The translations under genes were made by a program, and so were the position numbers. A stretch of 64,000 bases of DNA from Streptomyces hawaiiensis. Lineage in GTDB: Bacteria > Actinomycetota > Actinomycetes > Streptomycetales > Streptomycetaceae. Within the stretch, counting starts at the first letter, position 1, and every line of letters begins with the position of its first letter. Positions 26,174-35,109 of this stretch are shown one piece after another. The stretch spans positions 8,618,001-8,682,000 of the forward strand of contig NZ_CP021978.1 in assembly GCF_004803895.1 (NCBI RefSeq), written 5' to 3'. The notes beneath the pieces were generated by a model. That model was not told the DNA's origin. It searched no databases and saw nothing but the letters and a program-made list of their open reading frames with translations.

Positions 26174-27351
26174 CGGACGTCCTCCTGACCGGAAAGCACG
26201 GCGCCCAGCCGCCGCAGCGAGCCGTTGTTGCCCGCCACGTGCTGGGAGACGCAGCGGACGTCGCGCCAGCGGCGCTGCATCGGGTTGGAGCTGTAGAGTC
26301 CCGAGCTGCCCGACAGCGTCATGATCTCGTTGAGGATGCGGGTGCCCTCGTGGTGGATGTGCTGGTGGCCACCGGTGTAGCCGAACCACTCCGTCGGGGT
26401 GGGCTCCTCACCCGCGAGTGCCCGGTCCATGACGACGCGGCCGGTCTGCTCCACCAGGGCGTTCAGTGCCCCCGTGCGCAGGTGCAGCTCGGCGAACTTC
26501 TCCTGGAACACCGGGTCCGCGCCGATGACCGCCCCGGGGTTGAACGCCGGCCGCTTGGTGGCGGCGAGTTCCGCGAGGTCGCCGAGCGCACCCTCCAGGC
26601 AGCCGATGATGACGGCGTCGTGCGAGGCACCGGTGGCGGTGTACGGCAGGCCGTAGAAGGGAGCGGGGATGTTGTTGTCGCCCACCAGCGGCCCCGTGAA
26701 GCGCTCGGGCACGAAGACGTCGTCCATCGTGAAGTTCGTACTCTGCGTGGCACGCAGGCCCACCGCGTCCCAGGTGTCGAGGAACGTGGCCTGCTCCGGG
26801 CGGACCAGCGCGACCCACATCTCCGGGCGACCATCCGGAAGGGTGGGTGCGCCCTCGACCACGAAGCCCGCGAGCATCCAGTCCGGGGTGAACGAGCCAC
26901 TGGCCAGCGGCCAGCGCCCACTGACGCGGTAGCCGCCCCGCACCGCGGTCGCCTTGCCCTTCGGGGCTATCGCCCCACGGAGCAACAGGTCGGCGCCGTC
27001 GCCGAACACCTCCTTCTCGAGCGTCTCCCGGGGCAGGGACCGTACGAAGAACCAGGCCATCGAGGCCGCCTGAACGGTCCAGCCGGTCGAGCCGTCGGCC
27101 CGCGAGAGCTCCCGGACCACCCGAGCGCTCTCCACCAGGTCGAGCTGATGGCCGCCCCATGCCTTGGGCAGGCTCATCCGGAAGACACCGGCCTCGCGCA
27201 GAGCGGTGATGATCTCCGCCGGAACGGCCCGGGCGGCCTCGGCCTCGGCTGAACAGGCCGCGATCTTTGGCAGGTGGGCCCGGACGCGGCCGAGCACGCC
27301 CTGGTCGGTCTCTTGGCCGTGGGATGAGGTGGACTCGAGCAATGTCGTCAT
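26170..27351 (-). CDS. Group D flavin-dependent monooxygenase (acyl-CoA dehydrogenase fold)
   Basis: A 393-residue protein resembling HsaA/HpaB-type hydroxylases: an N-terminal LREAGVFRMSLPKAWGGHQLD, then a beta domain with GGYRVSGRWPLASGS, and a C-terminal helical domain. The acyl-CoA dehydrogenase catalytic Glu motif (YEGT) is absent, as expected for an oxygenase. With reduced flavin from its partner it would hydroxylate a small, probably aromatic, substrate. The AraC-type regulator gene lies divergently upstream. The substrate is not known; delivery of a catechol to the extradiol enzyme at 32.5-33.5 kb is one possibility. Confidence 0.85.
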   Translation of the reverse strand: MTTLLESTSSHGQETDQGVLGRVRAHLPKIAACSAEAEAARAVPAEIITALREAGVFRMSLPKAWGGHQLDLVESARVVRELSRADGSTGWTVQAASMAWFFVRSLPRETLEKEVFGDGADLLLRGAIAPKGKATAVRGGYRVSGRWPLASGSFTPDWMLAGFVVEGAPTLPDGRPEMWVALVRPEQATFLDTWDAVGLRATQSTNFTMDDVFVPERFTGPLVGDNNIPAPFYGLPYTATGASHDAVIIGCLEGALGDLAELAATKRPAFNPGAVIGADPVFQEKFAELHLRTGALNALVEQTGRVVMDRALAGEEPTPTEWFGYTGGHQHIHHEGTRILNEIMTLSGSSGLYSSNPMQRRWRDVRCVSQHVAGNNGSLRRLGAVLSGQEDVR

Positions 27352-27666
27352 GATCGATCCTTGTGAATGCGTGCGTCCTGGCGTATCAGAACCGCGTGGG
27401 GCTGATGCGGGCGCCTGAACGGCTTACGGAGAACGGCTCTTCCCGCCCGAGGACGACGGATCGTCGACCCGAGGCGCCCGGTCACTGCTCGCATGATGGG
27501 GGGCCGGGCGCAGGTCCTGCTTGTGTCCGGGAGCACCGGTAAGTTGCGTGGCTGAGAACACATGCCCGGAGCCGGTCGCAGATCGACCGGCGAGACTTAC
27601 CATTCCTCGCCAGGAGTGCCGTCCGAGCCCGTCCCTCAGGGCCGGACGCGCCGGGAGGAGAGCCGC
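27352..27666. other. Divergent promoter region of monooxygenase and AraC genes
   Basis: A 315-base non-coding stretch between two divergent starts. Both promoters must lie here. No strong repeat was found. GGGAGGAGAG just before 27667 is the AraC ribosome site. An AraC binding site is expected but not recognised. Confidence 0.5.
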
Positions 27667-28617
27667 ATGCCCCGGATCACGACGCCGAACGACGGCACGG
27701 CCACCGACAGACTGGAATGCTGGCGGGACGCCGTCAGCCGGAACCTTGTACCCCTGGAGGTCCTGCCGCGCGACAGCGCCGATTTCAGCGCGTCACTGCA
27801 CGCGGTACAGGTCGGCCAGGTGCAGATGTCGGTCATCTCCGCCGCACCGCACAGCATCGCGCGCACCCGCCGGCACATCGCCTCCGACGCACCCGACCTC
27901 TTCCAGCTCACCGTGCAGCTCACCGGGCAGGGCGTGCTGACCCAGAAGGGCCGCCAGGCCCGGGTGGAGCCGGGCGAACTGGTCATCTACGACACTCGCC
28001 GCCCCTTCACCTACGACCTCCACCAGTCCCACACCGGTCTCGTGCTGATGTTCCCGCGGGCCATGCTGCCGTTGGCGGACCGCGATCTGGCGCGCGTGAC
28101 GGCGACTCCGGTGCCCTGTCACGACGGGCTCGGTCAGGTGGTACTGCCTCTCCTGCACGGGCTGGCGCGGCAGATGGAGCACCTGGAGTTGAGCGGCACG
28201 CCCCGGCTCGCCGACAACGTGGTCGACCTGATCGGCACCCTCCTCGCGGAGCACGCCGACGCGGACCGGACCACCGAAGGGGCCGGCCCGGGCCTGCTCA
28301 CCGAGCGCGTCCTGCTCTACATGGAGCAGCGGCTCGCCGACCCCGGACTGAGCCCTGAGGGTATCGCGGCCGCCCACCACATCTCCCGCCGCTACCTGTA
28401 CAAGTTGCTGGCGGCGCGGGGGTACACAGTCTCGGGTTGGATCCGGGAACAGCGTCTGGCCCGCTGCCGACGCGACCTCACCGATCCGGCCCTGGACCAC
28501 CTTCCGGTCGGTGCCGTCGGCGGGCGCTGGGGCTTTGCCGACCCGGCCCACTTCAGCCACGCCTTCAAGGCGGCGTACGGCACGAGTCCCCGGGAGGCGC
28601 GCACGGCGCGCCGATGA
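27667..28617 (+). CDS. AraC-family transcription regulator
   Basis: A 316-residue protein from ATG 27667. The N-terminal half is an AraC-binding-like sensor domain (FQLTVQLTGQGVLTQKGRQARVEPGELVIYDTRRPF). The C-terminal 100 residues are the two-helix-turn-helix AraC domain with ISRRYLYKLLAARGYTVSGWIREQRLARCRRDL and the signature WGFADPAHFSHAFKAAYGTSPREAR. Divergent orientation to the flavin monooxygenase points to control of that operon. Confidence 0.9.
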   Translation: MPRITTPNDGTATDRLECWRDAVSRNLVPLEVLPRDSADFSASLHAVQVGQVQMSVISAAPHSIARTRRHIASDAPDLFQLTVQLTGQGVLTQKGRQARVEPGELVIYDTRRPFTYDLHQSHTGLVLMFPRAMLPLADRDLARVTATPVPCHDGLGQVVLPLLHGLARQMEHLELSGTPRLADNVVDLIGTLLAEHADADRTTEGAGPGLLTERVLLYMEQRLADPGLSPEGIAAAHHISRRYLYKLLAARGYTVSGWIREQRLARCRRDLTDPALDHLPVGAVGGRWGFADPAHFSHAFKAAYGTSPREARTARR

Positions 28618-28678
28618 CGTCGGCCGGTGTGCGCTTCAGTGGTGAAGCAACCAGTGCGGGACGGCTCCTGACGTGCCG

Positions 28679-29545
28679 TCATGCGGACCGGTAGCGGAAG
28701 AACCCCTCTCCCGACTTGCGGCCCAGCAGGCCCGATTCGACCATGCGGCGCAGCAGCGGGGGAGGGGCGTACAGCGGTTCCCGAAACTCCTCGTACAGCG
28801 CCTCGCCTATCGCCGCCACCGTGTCCAGTCCGATGAGGTCGGCCAGGGTCAGCGGCCCCATGGGGTGCGCGCACCCGGCGGTCATCCCGGTGTCGATGTC
28901 CTCCGCCGTCGCCGTGCCGGAGCCGACCATGCGCACGGCCGCCAACAGGTAGGGGATCAGCAGGGAGTTCACCACGAAGCCGGCGCGGTCCTGCGCGACG
29001 ATGGTCTTCTTGCCCAGGATCTCACCGGCGAAGGCCCGCACGCGCAGCTCTGTTGTCTTCGAGGTGTGCAGTGAGGGGATGATCTCGACCAGCGGCATGA
29101 CCGGGACCGGGTTGAAGAAGTGCAGGCCGACCACCGTGTCCGGACGTCCGGCCGCGGCGGCGAGCCGGGCGATGGGGATCGATGAGGTGTTGCTGGCCAG
29201 TACGGCCGCCGGGTCGGTCACGACCTCGGCCAACTGCCGGAACAGCGCCGTCTTGGCCCGCTCGTCCTCCACGGCGGCCTCGATGACCAGGTCCGCCCCG
29301 GACAGGCGGGAGAGGTCGTCCGTGACGGAGATGCCGGCCAGGGCATGTGCACGTTCATCGGCTGTGATGGCACCGCGCTTCTCCGCTTTCAGCAGAGAGT
29401 CCGCCACGCCCGCCAGTCCCGCCCGGGCCCGGTCCTCGGTCACGTCGCACAACGTCACGTGCAGTCCGGCCCGGGCGCACACCTCCGTGATGCCCCGGCC
29501 CATCTGGCCAGCGCCGACGACACCCACGTACCTGATCGCTGTCAT
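28679..29545 (-). CDS. 3-hydroxyacyl-CoA (3-hydroxybutyryl-CoA) dehydrogenase
   Basis: A 288-residue protein from ATG 29545. The NAD-binding GVVGAGQMGRGI is at the N-terminus, the catalytic His in VVGLHFFNPVPVMPLVEI, and the C-terminal domain has AGFVVNSLLIPYL and HPMGPLTLADLIGLD. It oxidises (S)-3-hydroxybutyryl-CoA to acetoacetyl-CoA. It fits downstream of glutaryl-CoA dehydrogenase once crotonyl-CoA is hydrated; the crotonase gene is not in the window. Confidence 0.92.
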   Translation of the reverse strand: MTAIRYVGVVGAGQMGRGITEVCARAGLHVTLCDVTEDRARAGLAGVADSLLKAEKRGAITADERAHALAGISVTDDLSRLSGADLVIEAAVEDERAKTALFRQLAEVVTDPAAVLASNTSSIPIARLAAAAGRPDTVVGLHFFNPVPVMPLVEIIPSLHTSKTTELRVRAFAGEILGKKTIVAQDRAGFVVNSLLIPYLLAAVRMVGSGTATAEDIDTGMTAGCAHPMGPLTLADLIGLDTVAAIGEALYEEFREPLYAPPPLLRRMVESGLLGRKSGEGFFRYRSA

Positions 29546-29766
29546 GTGCTGCTCCGCCTGTTCCTCCGTCGGGCGGCGGTCGACCGACGCCGCCACGGTG
29601 TGTGCTGCCGTGTTGAGCGTAGGCCGGTCATACCCCTTCTGACCTGCTCGGACAGTGCGTCATCCACGTACAAAGGTGCGTCTGTCCGATGGTCGTCGAA
29701 GCCTGGACGGACCCCATGGCGACGAGGCGTCGGGCTCATGCCGGACGCCTGCCGCGGATCGGTGTT

Positions 29767-30669
29767 TCAGACGGTGGCCGTGGCGGCGGCCTCCCGCAGT
29801 CGACGGATCACGCCGCGCACCGCGGGCGAGGTCTCTCCCTTGCGGTAGGCACCGACCAGCCGGGTGGTCAGCGCCACGTCGGCCAGCGGACGGTACGCCA
29901 CGCCCGGAATCTGCACCCGGCGCAGCGAAGCGGGGACCAGGGCCACCGCGAGACCGCCGCCCACCAGCGTCAGAGCCGCGATGAAGTCCCGCACGGGGGG
30001 AGCGCACCGCGGACTGAACCCCCCTCGGTCCGCCACTTCGAGGATCTGGTCGCGGCAGCCGTACTCCTCGTCGAAGTGCGGCGCGACGAAGTTCTCGTCG
30101 CGCAGCTTCGCGACCGGTATCGCCTCGTACGCCGCCAGCGGCGCGGTGGCCGGCAGTGCCAGGACGACTTCCTCGGTGAGCAGGCAGGTGGCCGTCACTT
30201 CGGGCGGGTACTCCGGCCGCCAGCGCAGGAAGCCGACGTCGATGTCCCCGCAGGCCAACGCCTCCAACTGGGCGGGCGTCTCCAACTCGCGCACCTGGAC
30301 CGTCAGTTCGGTGCCGGGGGCCGCGCAGCGGGTGAGGGCGTCGGTCAGCACTCCGGAGAACGCGGCCGAGGCGACGTACGCGATCAGCGCATGCCCCAGC
30401 TCCCCGCGTCCGGCACGCCGGCCCACCGCCTCGGCCCGGGCGGCTTGCGCGAGGGTCAGCCGTGCCTCTTCGAGGAAGAGCCGTCCGGCGCTGGTCAGGG
30501 CCGGACGGGTGCGCCGTCCGCGGTCGATGAGCCGCACGCCCAGGTGCGACTCCAGGGCCCTGACCTGGGCGCTGAGCGCAGACGGGGCCAGGTGCAGACG
30601 ATCCGCCGCCCGCGCGAAGTGCAGTTCCTCCGCGACGATGACGAACGACTCCAGCCAGCGTAGTTCCAT
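29767..30669 (-). CDS. LysR-family transcription regulator
   Basis: A 300-residue protein from ATG 30669 with CGGAGAAG upstream. The N-terminal winged helix MELRWLESFVIVAEELHFARAADRLHLAPSALSAQVRALESHLGVRL is typical, followed by a periplasmic-binding-like effector domain. It lies on the same strand and 96 bases downstream of the MDR dehydrogenase gene, so it could be the last gene of the catabolic operon or be separately expressed. No copy of the 16-bp island operator was seen at its promoter. Confidence 0.9.
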   Translation of the reverse strand: MELRWLESFVIVAEELHFARAADRLHLAPSALSAQVRALESHLGVRLIDRGRRTRPALTSAGRLFLEEARLTLAQAARAEAVGRRAGRGELGHALIAYVASAAFSGVLTDALTRCAAPGTELTVQVRELETPAQLEALACGDIDVGFLRWRPEYPPEVTATCLLTEEVVLALPATAPLAAYEAIPVAKLRDENFVAPHFDEEYGCRDQILEVADRGGFSPRCAPPVRDFIAALTLVGGGLAVALVPASLRRVQIPGVAYRPLADVALTTRLVGAYRKGETSPAVRGVIRRLREAAATATV

Positions 30670-30765
30670 CGGCTTCTCCGTCCTGCCGGACCTTTGGGAT
30701 GGACACCCCGCGGCGCTGTCAGGGCAGAACAGGACCGCCGCGGGGTGAGTATGGGGATCCGCGGT

Positions 30766-31875
30766 TCAGGGGATCACGACGTAGTTGCCGAATCCGCCGT
30801 CGTGGTCGGACGCGCGCCCCGAGATCGCCTCGTTGACCTTCGCCAGCGGGAACGGCTTGGTGATCAGGTACGACAGGTCGAGGGCTCCGGTCGCCACCAT
30901 GTCGGCGACCTCCTGGCCCTGCGCGGTGGTGAACCAGTTGGAGCCGATGAGCTGGACCTGCTCGTCCATGAGCCACTTCACGTCCACGGGCAGCCGGTCG
31001 GCCACGCCGCCGACGTTGACGACTTTGCCGCCCCGCCGGACGCCCTGCATGGAGTCGAGCATGGTCTCCACCGGGGCCTTGGCACCGAGTGCGCTGATGA
31101 CGAAGTCCGCTCCCTCACCGCCGGTGCGGGACTTGGCCCACTCGCCGGTGGAGCCCTCGCCCAGCCGCATGACTTCGATCCGGTCCGGCGCCAGCTCCTT
31201 GACCCGCTTGAGGAGTTCCTCGTTGCGGCCGGTCCCGAGCACCTTGGAGACACCCGAGGCCAGGGCGAGGAGGGTGGAGGCGACGCCGAGCGTGCCCGTG
31301 ACCCCGTCGATCAGCGCGACCTGGCCGGGGCCGGCGGCGGCGTGCTTGAGGGCACCGTAGGAGGTGCCGATGTAGCCGAGTTTGCCGGCCTGCTCGAACG
31401 TCATGGTGTCGGGGATGTTGACGATCGAGTACTGCGGAGCGGTCATGAACTCGCAGAAGCCGCCGTAGGGATAGAGGTCGAAGATGCGCTGGCCGTCGCG
31501 AGAGGTGCTGAAGTAGCCGTTCAGGGTGAAGTAGCGGCACCGGCTGAGCTCACCGCCGCGGCAGACCTGGCAGCTGCCGCAGGACCGCAGGGGGCTGACA
31601 TAGACGCGGTCGCCCGGCTTGGTGTTGAGCACCGCCTCGCCGACCGCCTCGACCACGCCCGCGGGATCCAGGCCGAAGATCGCCGGCAGCTTGGGCAAGG
31701 GCTGGTGCGGGTACCAGGTTGGCCAGTTGTTGATCACGTTGGCCATGTTCGGCACGATTCCGCATGCCTTGACTCGCACCAGCACGTCGGTCGGACGTGG
31801 CGTGGGCACGTCGATCGTGTCCACCGACATCGGCTCACCGAGCGCGTGCAGTCGTGCAGCGAGCATTTTCGCCAT
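30766..31875 (-). CDS. MDR-superfamily dehydrogenase lacking the usual catalytic-zinc ligands
   Basis: A 369-residue medium-chain dehydrogenase, preceded by AGGAG. Four structural-zinc cysteines are kept (Cys99, Cys102, Cys105, Cys113) and so is the first catalytic Cys (Cys38). The GHE motif that supplies the second ligand reads GLD (residues 68-70, FGLDPAGVV). The nucleotide fold VTGTLGVASTLLALA is present. The protein may bind catalytic zinc differently or act as a zinc-free reductase. It is the last of four genes in a row (enolase-like, dioxygenase-like, AhpD-like, this one), with gaps of 33-58 bases. Confidence 0.85.
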   Translation of the reverse strand: MAKMLAARLHALGEPMSVDTIDVPTPRPTDVLVRVKACGIVPNMANVINNWPTWYPHQPLPKLPAIFGLDPAGVVEAVGEAVLNTKPGDRVYVSPLRSCGSCQVCRGGELSRCRYFTLNGYFSTSRDGQRIFDLYPYGGFCEFMTAPQYSIVNIPDTMTFEQAGKLGYIGTSYGALKHAAAGPGQVALIDGVTGTLGVASTLLALASGVSKVLGTGRNEELLKRVKELAPDRIEVMRLGEGSTGEWAKSRTGGEGADFVISALGAKAPVETMLDSMQGVRRGGKVVNVGGVADRLPVDVKWLMDEQVQLIGSNWFTTAQGQEVADMVATGALDLSYLITKPFPLAKVNEAISGRASDHDGGFGNYVVIP

Positions 31876-31914
31876 TGAAAAACTCCTGAATTGTGGGCCG
31901 TACGGTGCCGAGAT

Positions 31915-32466
31915 CTACGAATTCGGGAAAGGAGTCTGGTAATTGTCCTCAAGGTCGATGCCGAGAAGTCCCATGATGCGGACACCGGAGTTGTACCAGG
32001 CGATGGACAACGACAGTTCGACCATCTGCTGATCCGTCAGGTGCTGGGCGGCGGCACGCCACGTCTCCTCCGAGACGTCGACCCGGAGCGTGGACTCCTG
32101 GGCGAGGCGCATGACCGCCTTCTCCGTTTCGTCGAACAGGTCGGACGACTCGAAGTCGGCGACCGAGGCGAGCTGTTTCTCGGTGAGCCCGGCCTTGAGG
32201 CCGTGGGACTGGTGGTGTGCGACCTCGTAGGCGGACCGGGTCGCGTGACCCACGGTCAGAATCGCGAGCTCCCGCAAGCGGGGACTGAGGTCCGCTGCCC
32301 GCAGTGAGTTGGCGTAGGTCAGGAAGGCGTCCAGCTGGGTGGGCGCGCCCGCGAGGGCGAGGAAGATGTTCGCGGTCGGTACCTTGCGTTCGGTCTCCAG
32401 CCGGTCGTACAGCGGCTTCAGCGACTCGTCCGCGTCTTCGCGGCGCAGGTAGGGAACTCGTGCCAT
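31915..32466 (-). CDS. Carboxymuconolactone decarboxylase/AhpD-like protein
   Basis: A 183-residue helical protein of the CMD family, with RELAILTVGHATRSAYEVAHHQSHGLKAGLTEKQL. The CxxC pair of AhpD peroxidases is absent (the motif reads RSAYEVAHH), so a thiol peroxidase role is unlikely, and the decarboxylase/isomerase-like branch fits better. Such proteins often occur in aromatic or lactone catabolism. It lies between the dehydrogenase and the dioxygenase in the operon. Confidence 0.85.
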   Translation of the reverse strand: MARVPYLRREDADESLKPLYDRLETERKVPTANIFLALAGAPTQLDAFLTYANSLRAADLSPRLRELAILTVGHATRSAYEVAHHQSHGLKAGLTEKQLASVADFESSDLFDETEKAVMRLAQESTLRVDVSEETWRAAAQHLTDQQMVELSLSIAWYNSGVRIMGLLGIDLEDNYQTPFPNS

Positions 32467-32499
32467 GACGTCTCCTTGAAGACGGAGTGGAGGGGAAGG

Positions 32500-33504
32500 T
32501 CAGGGGAGGGGCTGTTCGAGCAGGAACCGCTCCAGTGACATCGGATTCGGCGGCTCAGCCGGGGGGATCTGCGGCACGCCGACGAAGGGCGACGCCTCGA
32601 AGTACCACTTCTTCAGGGCAGGCAGGCCCCAGCGGGCGTTGGTGCTCAGCGAGGCCGCGTCCCAGCGCACCGGCTCGATCTCGGTGTCGATGGTCTGGTA
32701 GTGGCTGTTGAAGACCTCCACCCGGTGGCCGTCGGGGTCACGGAGGTAGGCGAAGAGCATCCCGCCCGGACCGTGCCGTCCCGGACCGCGCTCCACACCG
32801 TCGCCGTAGCCGAGGATCCCCGCCCAGTCGCAGGCGCTGAAGATGTCGTGGCTCTCGGAGACGGTGTAGGCGAAGTGGTGCAGGGCGGGGCCGGCGTTCT
32901 CGACGATCGCGAGGTCCAGGCAGGTGCCCTTGCGGTACATGAACGCGCCCAGCAGCTTGTCGCCGTGCTCGAGGTATTCCGAGTTGCGGAAGCCGAGTTC
33001 GCTGTAGAACGCGCACAGCTCGTAGGTGTCGGGGGCGAAGATCTGGAAATGGTCCAGTCGCTGCGCGTGGGCGCCCCTGTACTGCTCGAAGTCGATGTGC
33101 AGCCGCGGCCGGGTCTCCATGTGCGCGCACAGTTCGAGCGGCGTACCGATGGGATCGCTGACGTGCAGCGTACGGCCCTGGTGGGGGACGTCGACCCATT
33201 CGGCGGGCAGCCCCCGCTCGCGGAACCAGGCGTAGGCGAGGTCGAGGTCCTCGTCGAAGAACACGCGGAATCCGATCCTCCGGCATGCGCCCGCGCCCTC
33301 TTCGTCCAGCTCCAGGACGAGGCTGTGGTGGCAGGCCTCGGCCAGGCCGCGCAGATGGCAGGTGCGGTCGTCCTCGTCGCTGACGACGAGTCCCAGCGCG
33401 CGCACGTAGAAGTCGCGGCTCGCGGCGAGGTCGGCCACGGTGAGCCGGACATGACTGGAGCGGGTGATGTTGAAACTCGGGCGCAGATTGACGGGTGGCA
33501 GCAT
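32500..33504 (-). CDS. Extradiol-dioxygenase-like protein (VOC family, HPCD-type)
   Basis: A 334-residue two-domain VOC protein, similar along its length to homoprotocatechuate 2,3-dioxygenase of Brevibacterium (HPCD). The three metal ligands are present: His152 (RLDHF), His210 (LHHFAY) and Glu263 (HRVEVF), with spacing within one residue of HPCD. Tyr253 matches Tyr257 of HPCD. However the residue aligned to catalytic His200 is Leu196, and the one aligned to Asn157 is Gln154. The protein may cleave a different ring, or work by altered chemistry. It lies 58 bases downstream of the enolase-like gene. Confidence 0.88.
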   Translation of the reverse strand: MLPPVNLRPSFNITRSSHVRLTVADLAASRDFYVRALGLVVSDEDDRTCHLRGLAEACHHSLVLELDEEGAGACRRIGFRVFFDEDLDLAYAWFRERGLPAEWVDVPHQGRTLHVSDPIGTPLELCAHMETRPRLHIDFEQYRGAHAQRLDHFQIFAPDTYELCAFYSELGFRNSEYLEHGDKLLGAFMYRKGTCLDLAIVENAGPALHHFAYTVSESHDIFSACDWAGILGYGDGVERGPGRHGPGGMLFAYLRDPDGHRVEVFNSHYQTIDTEIEPVRWDAASLSTNARWGLPALKKWYFEASPFVGVPQIPPAEPPNPMSLERFLLEQPLP

Positions 33505-33562
33505 GCTGGTCTCCGTGCTCGGATCGGCTCTATTTCGATGACTTTAATCCTGGGAATGCCTT

Positions 33563-34873
33563 TTACCGAGATGTCGCGGACGGCCCGGATCCGGGGAATG
33601 TGAAGGCGGACCAGCCGCTGAATTCCGCGGAATCGCCGAGCGACTCCTCGATGCGCAGGACCTCGTTCCACTTGGCCATGCGCTCGGAGCGTGTGAACGA
33701 GCCGACCTTCAGTTGGCCGGCGTCCCAGCCGACGCTCAGATGCGCGATGGTGACATCCTCGCTCTCGCCGGACCGGGCCGAGACGATGGTGCCGAAGCCG
33801 GCTTCCTTTCCGGCGCGCAGGGCCTGGAAGGCCTCCGTGACCGTGCCCGCCTGGTTCGGCTTGACGAGGACGGCGTTGGCCGCGCCGTCGGTGGCCGCCG
33901 CCTCCACCCGCTTGGCGTTGGTGACCAGGTAGTCGTCGCCGATGACCTGGCAGCGGTGGCCGTAGCGGCTGGTGAACTCCACCATGCCCTCGTGGTCGTC
34001 CTCACCCACCGGGTCCTCGACGGACAGGATCGGGTACTGCTCGATCCAGCCGCCCAGCATGTCGACCAGCGCCGCCGTGTCCAGCGTGCGGTCGTCCAGC
34101 GCCAGCGTGTACCGTCCGCCGCTGCCGAACTGCGAGGCCGCGACGTCCAGCGAGATGCCGACCTGGGCCGCGGGCGCGAATCCCGCGGTCTCGATCGCCC
34201 GGGTCAGCGTCTCCAGGGCCTCCTCGTTGGAGTCGAACGCCGGCCAGAAGCCGCCCTCGTCGGCCACGCCCTGCGCTTTGCCGGCCCGGCGCATGAGGCT
34301 GCCGGCGGCCAGGTAGATCTCGGCTGTCCAGTCCAGGGCCTCCGAGAAACTGCCGGCCGCGGGGCAGACCACCATGAAGTCCTGCACGTCCACACGGCGG
34401 TCCGCGTGGGCGCCGCCGCCGAAGATCTGGATCTCCGGTAGCGGGATACGGACCGGCCGCCCACCCGACAGGTGCTGCCACAGCGGTACGCCGGCCGACT
34501 TCGCGATGGCGTGCAGGATCGCCATGGAGGTGGCGACGATCGCGTTGCCGCCCAGACGGCTGCGGTCGGGTGTCCCGTCGAGATCGACCAGGAGCCGGTC
34601 GACGACTTCCTGGTCGGTCGCGTCCAGGGCGAGGAGCGCGGGCGCGATCTCGTCGTTGACGGAGCCGACGGCGCGATGGACGTCCAGTCCGCCGAAGCGG
34701 GAACCACCGTCGCGCAGGTCGAGAACCTCCCCCTGGCCCGTCGACGCCCCGGCCGGTGCGATGGCCCGCCCGATCGCGCCGTCTTCCAGCCGGACCTCGA
34801 CCTCGACGGTCGGCCGGCCGCGTGAGTCCCACACCCTGCGGCCGTGGAGCTGGGCGATCCGCGCGTCTGTCAT
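33563..34873 (-). CDS. Divergent enolase-family protein of a catabolic operon
   Basis: A 436-residue enolase homologue of normal family length. Kept residues include Glu206 (ADEGGF), Lys338 (LVKPNQ), Asp243, Glu286, Asp313, His156, Arg367-Ser368 and Lys389. Changed residues include Ala366 in SARSGESED where enolase has His (SHRSGET), and Asp165 in QDFM where enolase has Glu. Metal and general-base sites are thus intact but the substrate lid is altered. Its place in a regulated catabolic operon, not beside glycolytic genes, suggests a related substrate, for example a phosphorylated 2- or 3-hydroxyacid. It is first in the operon; a 16-bp operator lies at 34997-35012. Confidence 0.85.
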   Translation of the reverse strand: MTDARIAQLHGRRVWDSRGRPTVEVEVRLEDGAIGRAIAPAGASTGQGEVLDLRDGGSRFGGLDVHRAVGSVNDEIAPALLALDATDQEVVDRLLVDLDGTPDRSRLGGNAIVATSMAILHAIAKSAGVPLWQHLSGGRPVRIPLPEIQIFGGGAHADRRVDVQDFMVVCPAAGSFSEALDWTAEIYLAAGSLMRRAGKAQGVADEGGFWPAFDSNEEALETLTRAIETAGFAPAAQVGISLDVAASQFGSGGRYTLALDDRTLDTAALVDMLGGWIEQYPILSVEDPVGEDDHEGMVEFTSRYGHRCQVIGDDYLVTNAKRVEAAATDGAANAVLVKPNQAGTVTEAFQALRAGKEAGFGTIVSARSGESEDVTIAHLSVGWDAGQLKVGSFTRSERMAKWNEVLRIEESLGDSAEFSGWSAFTFPGSGPSATSR

Positions 34874-34996
34874 GGCGGTGCAACCTTTCGGAGTCGGGAG
34901 GATCGGACGTGGTGTGCGACGCCCCGCCGTCGTGCCTGCTCGGGAGCAGAAGAGGGTGCCGGCGGCCGGGGCATCATGTCGTCCGTACTCCCTGGA

Positions 34997-35012
34997 GTGC
35001 TAACGATAGCGC
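34997..35012. promoter_or_regulatory. LacI-type operator, copy 1 (enolase-like operon)
   Basis: GTGCTAACGATAGCGC, an imperfect palindrome matching ATGCTAWCGWTAGCAT except at three outer positions. It lies 124 bases upstream of the enolase-like start, in the divergent region shared with the FMN reductase gene. Confidence 0.8.
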
Positions 35013-35109
35013 AATCGTGCGGAGGGTCGTCGGTCATGTCAAGAGCAGGCGGTGGTCGGATGGCGCAGAGTGCCGCCCGCTCTGCGTCCTGGGGGTCACT
35101 TGAAGGATA

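Noticed and set aside
30694..31878. Long plus-strand frame antisense to the MDR dehydrogenase
   Set aside because: The minus-strand gene has cofactor and cysteine motifs; the other frame has none.
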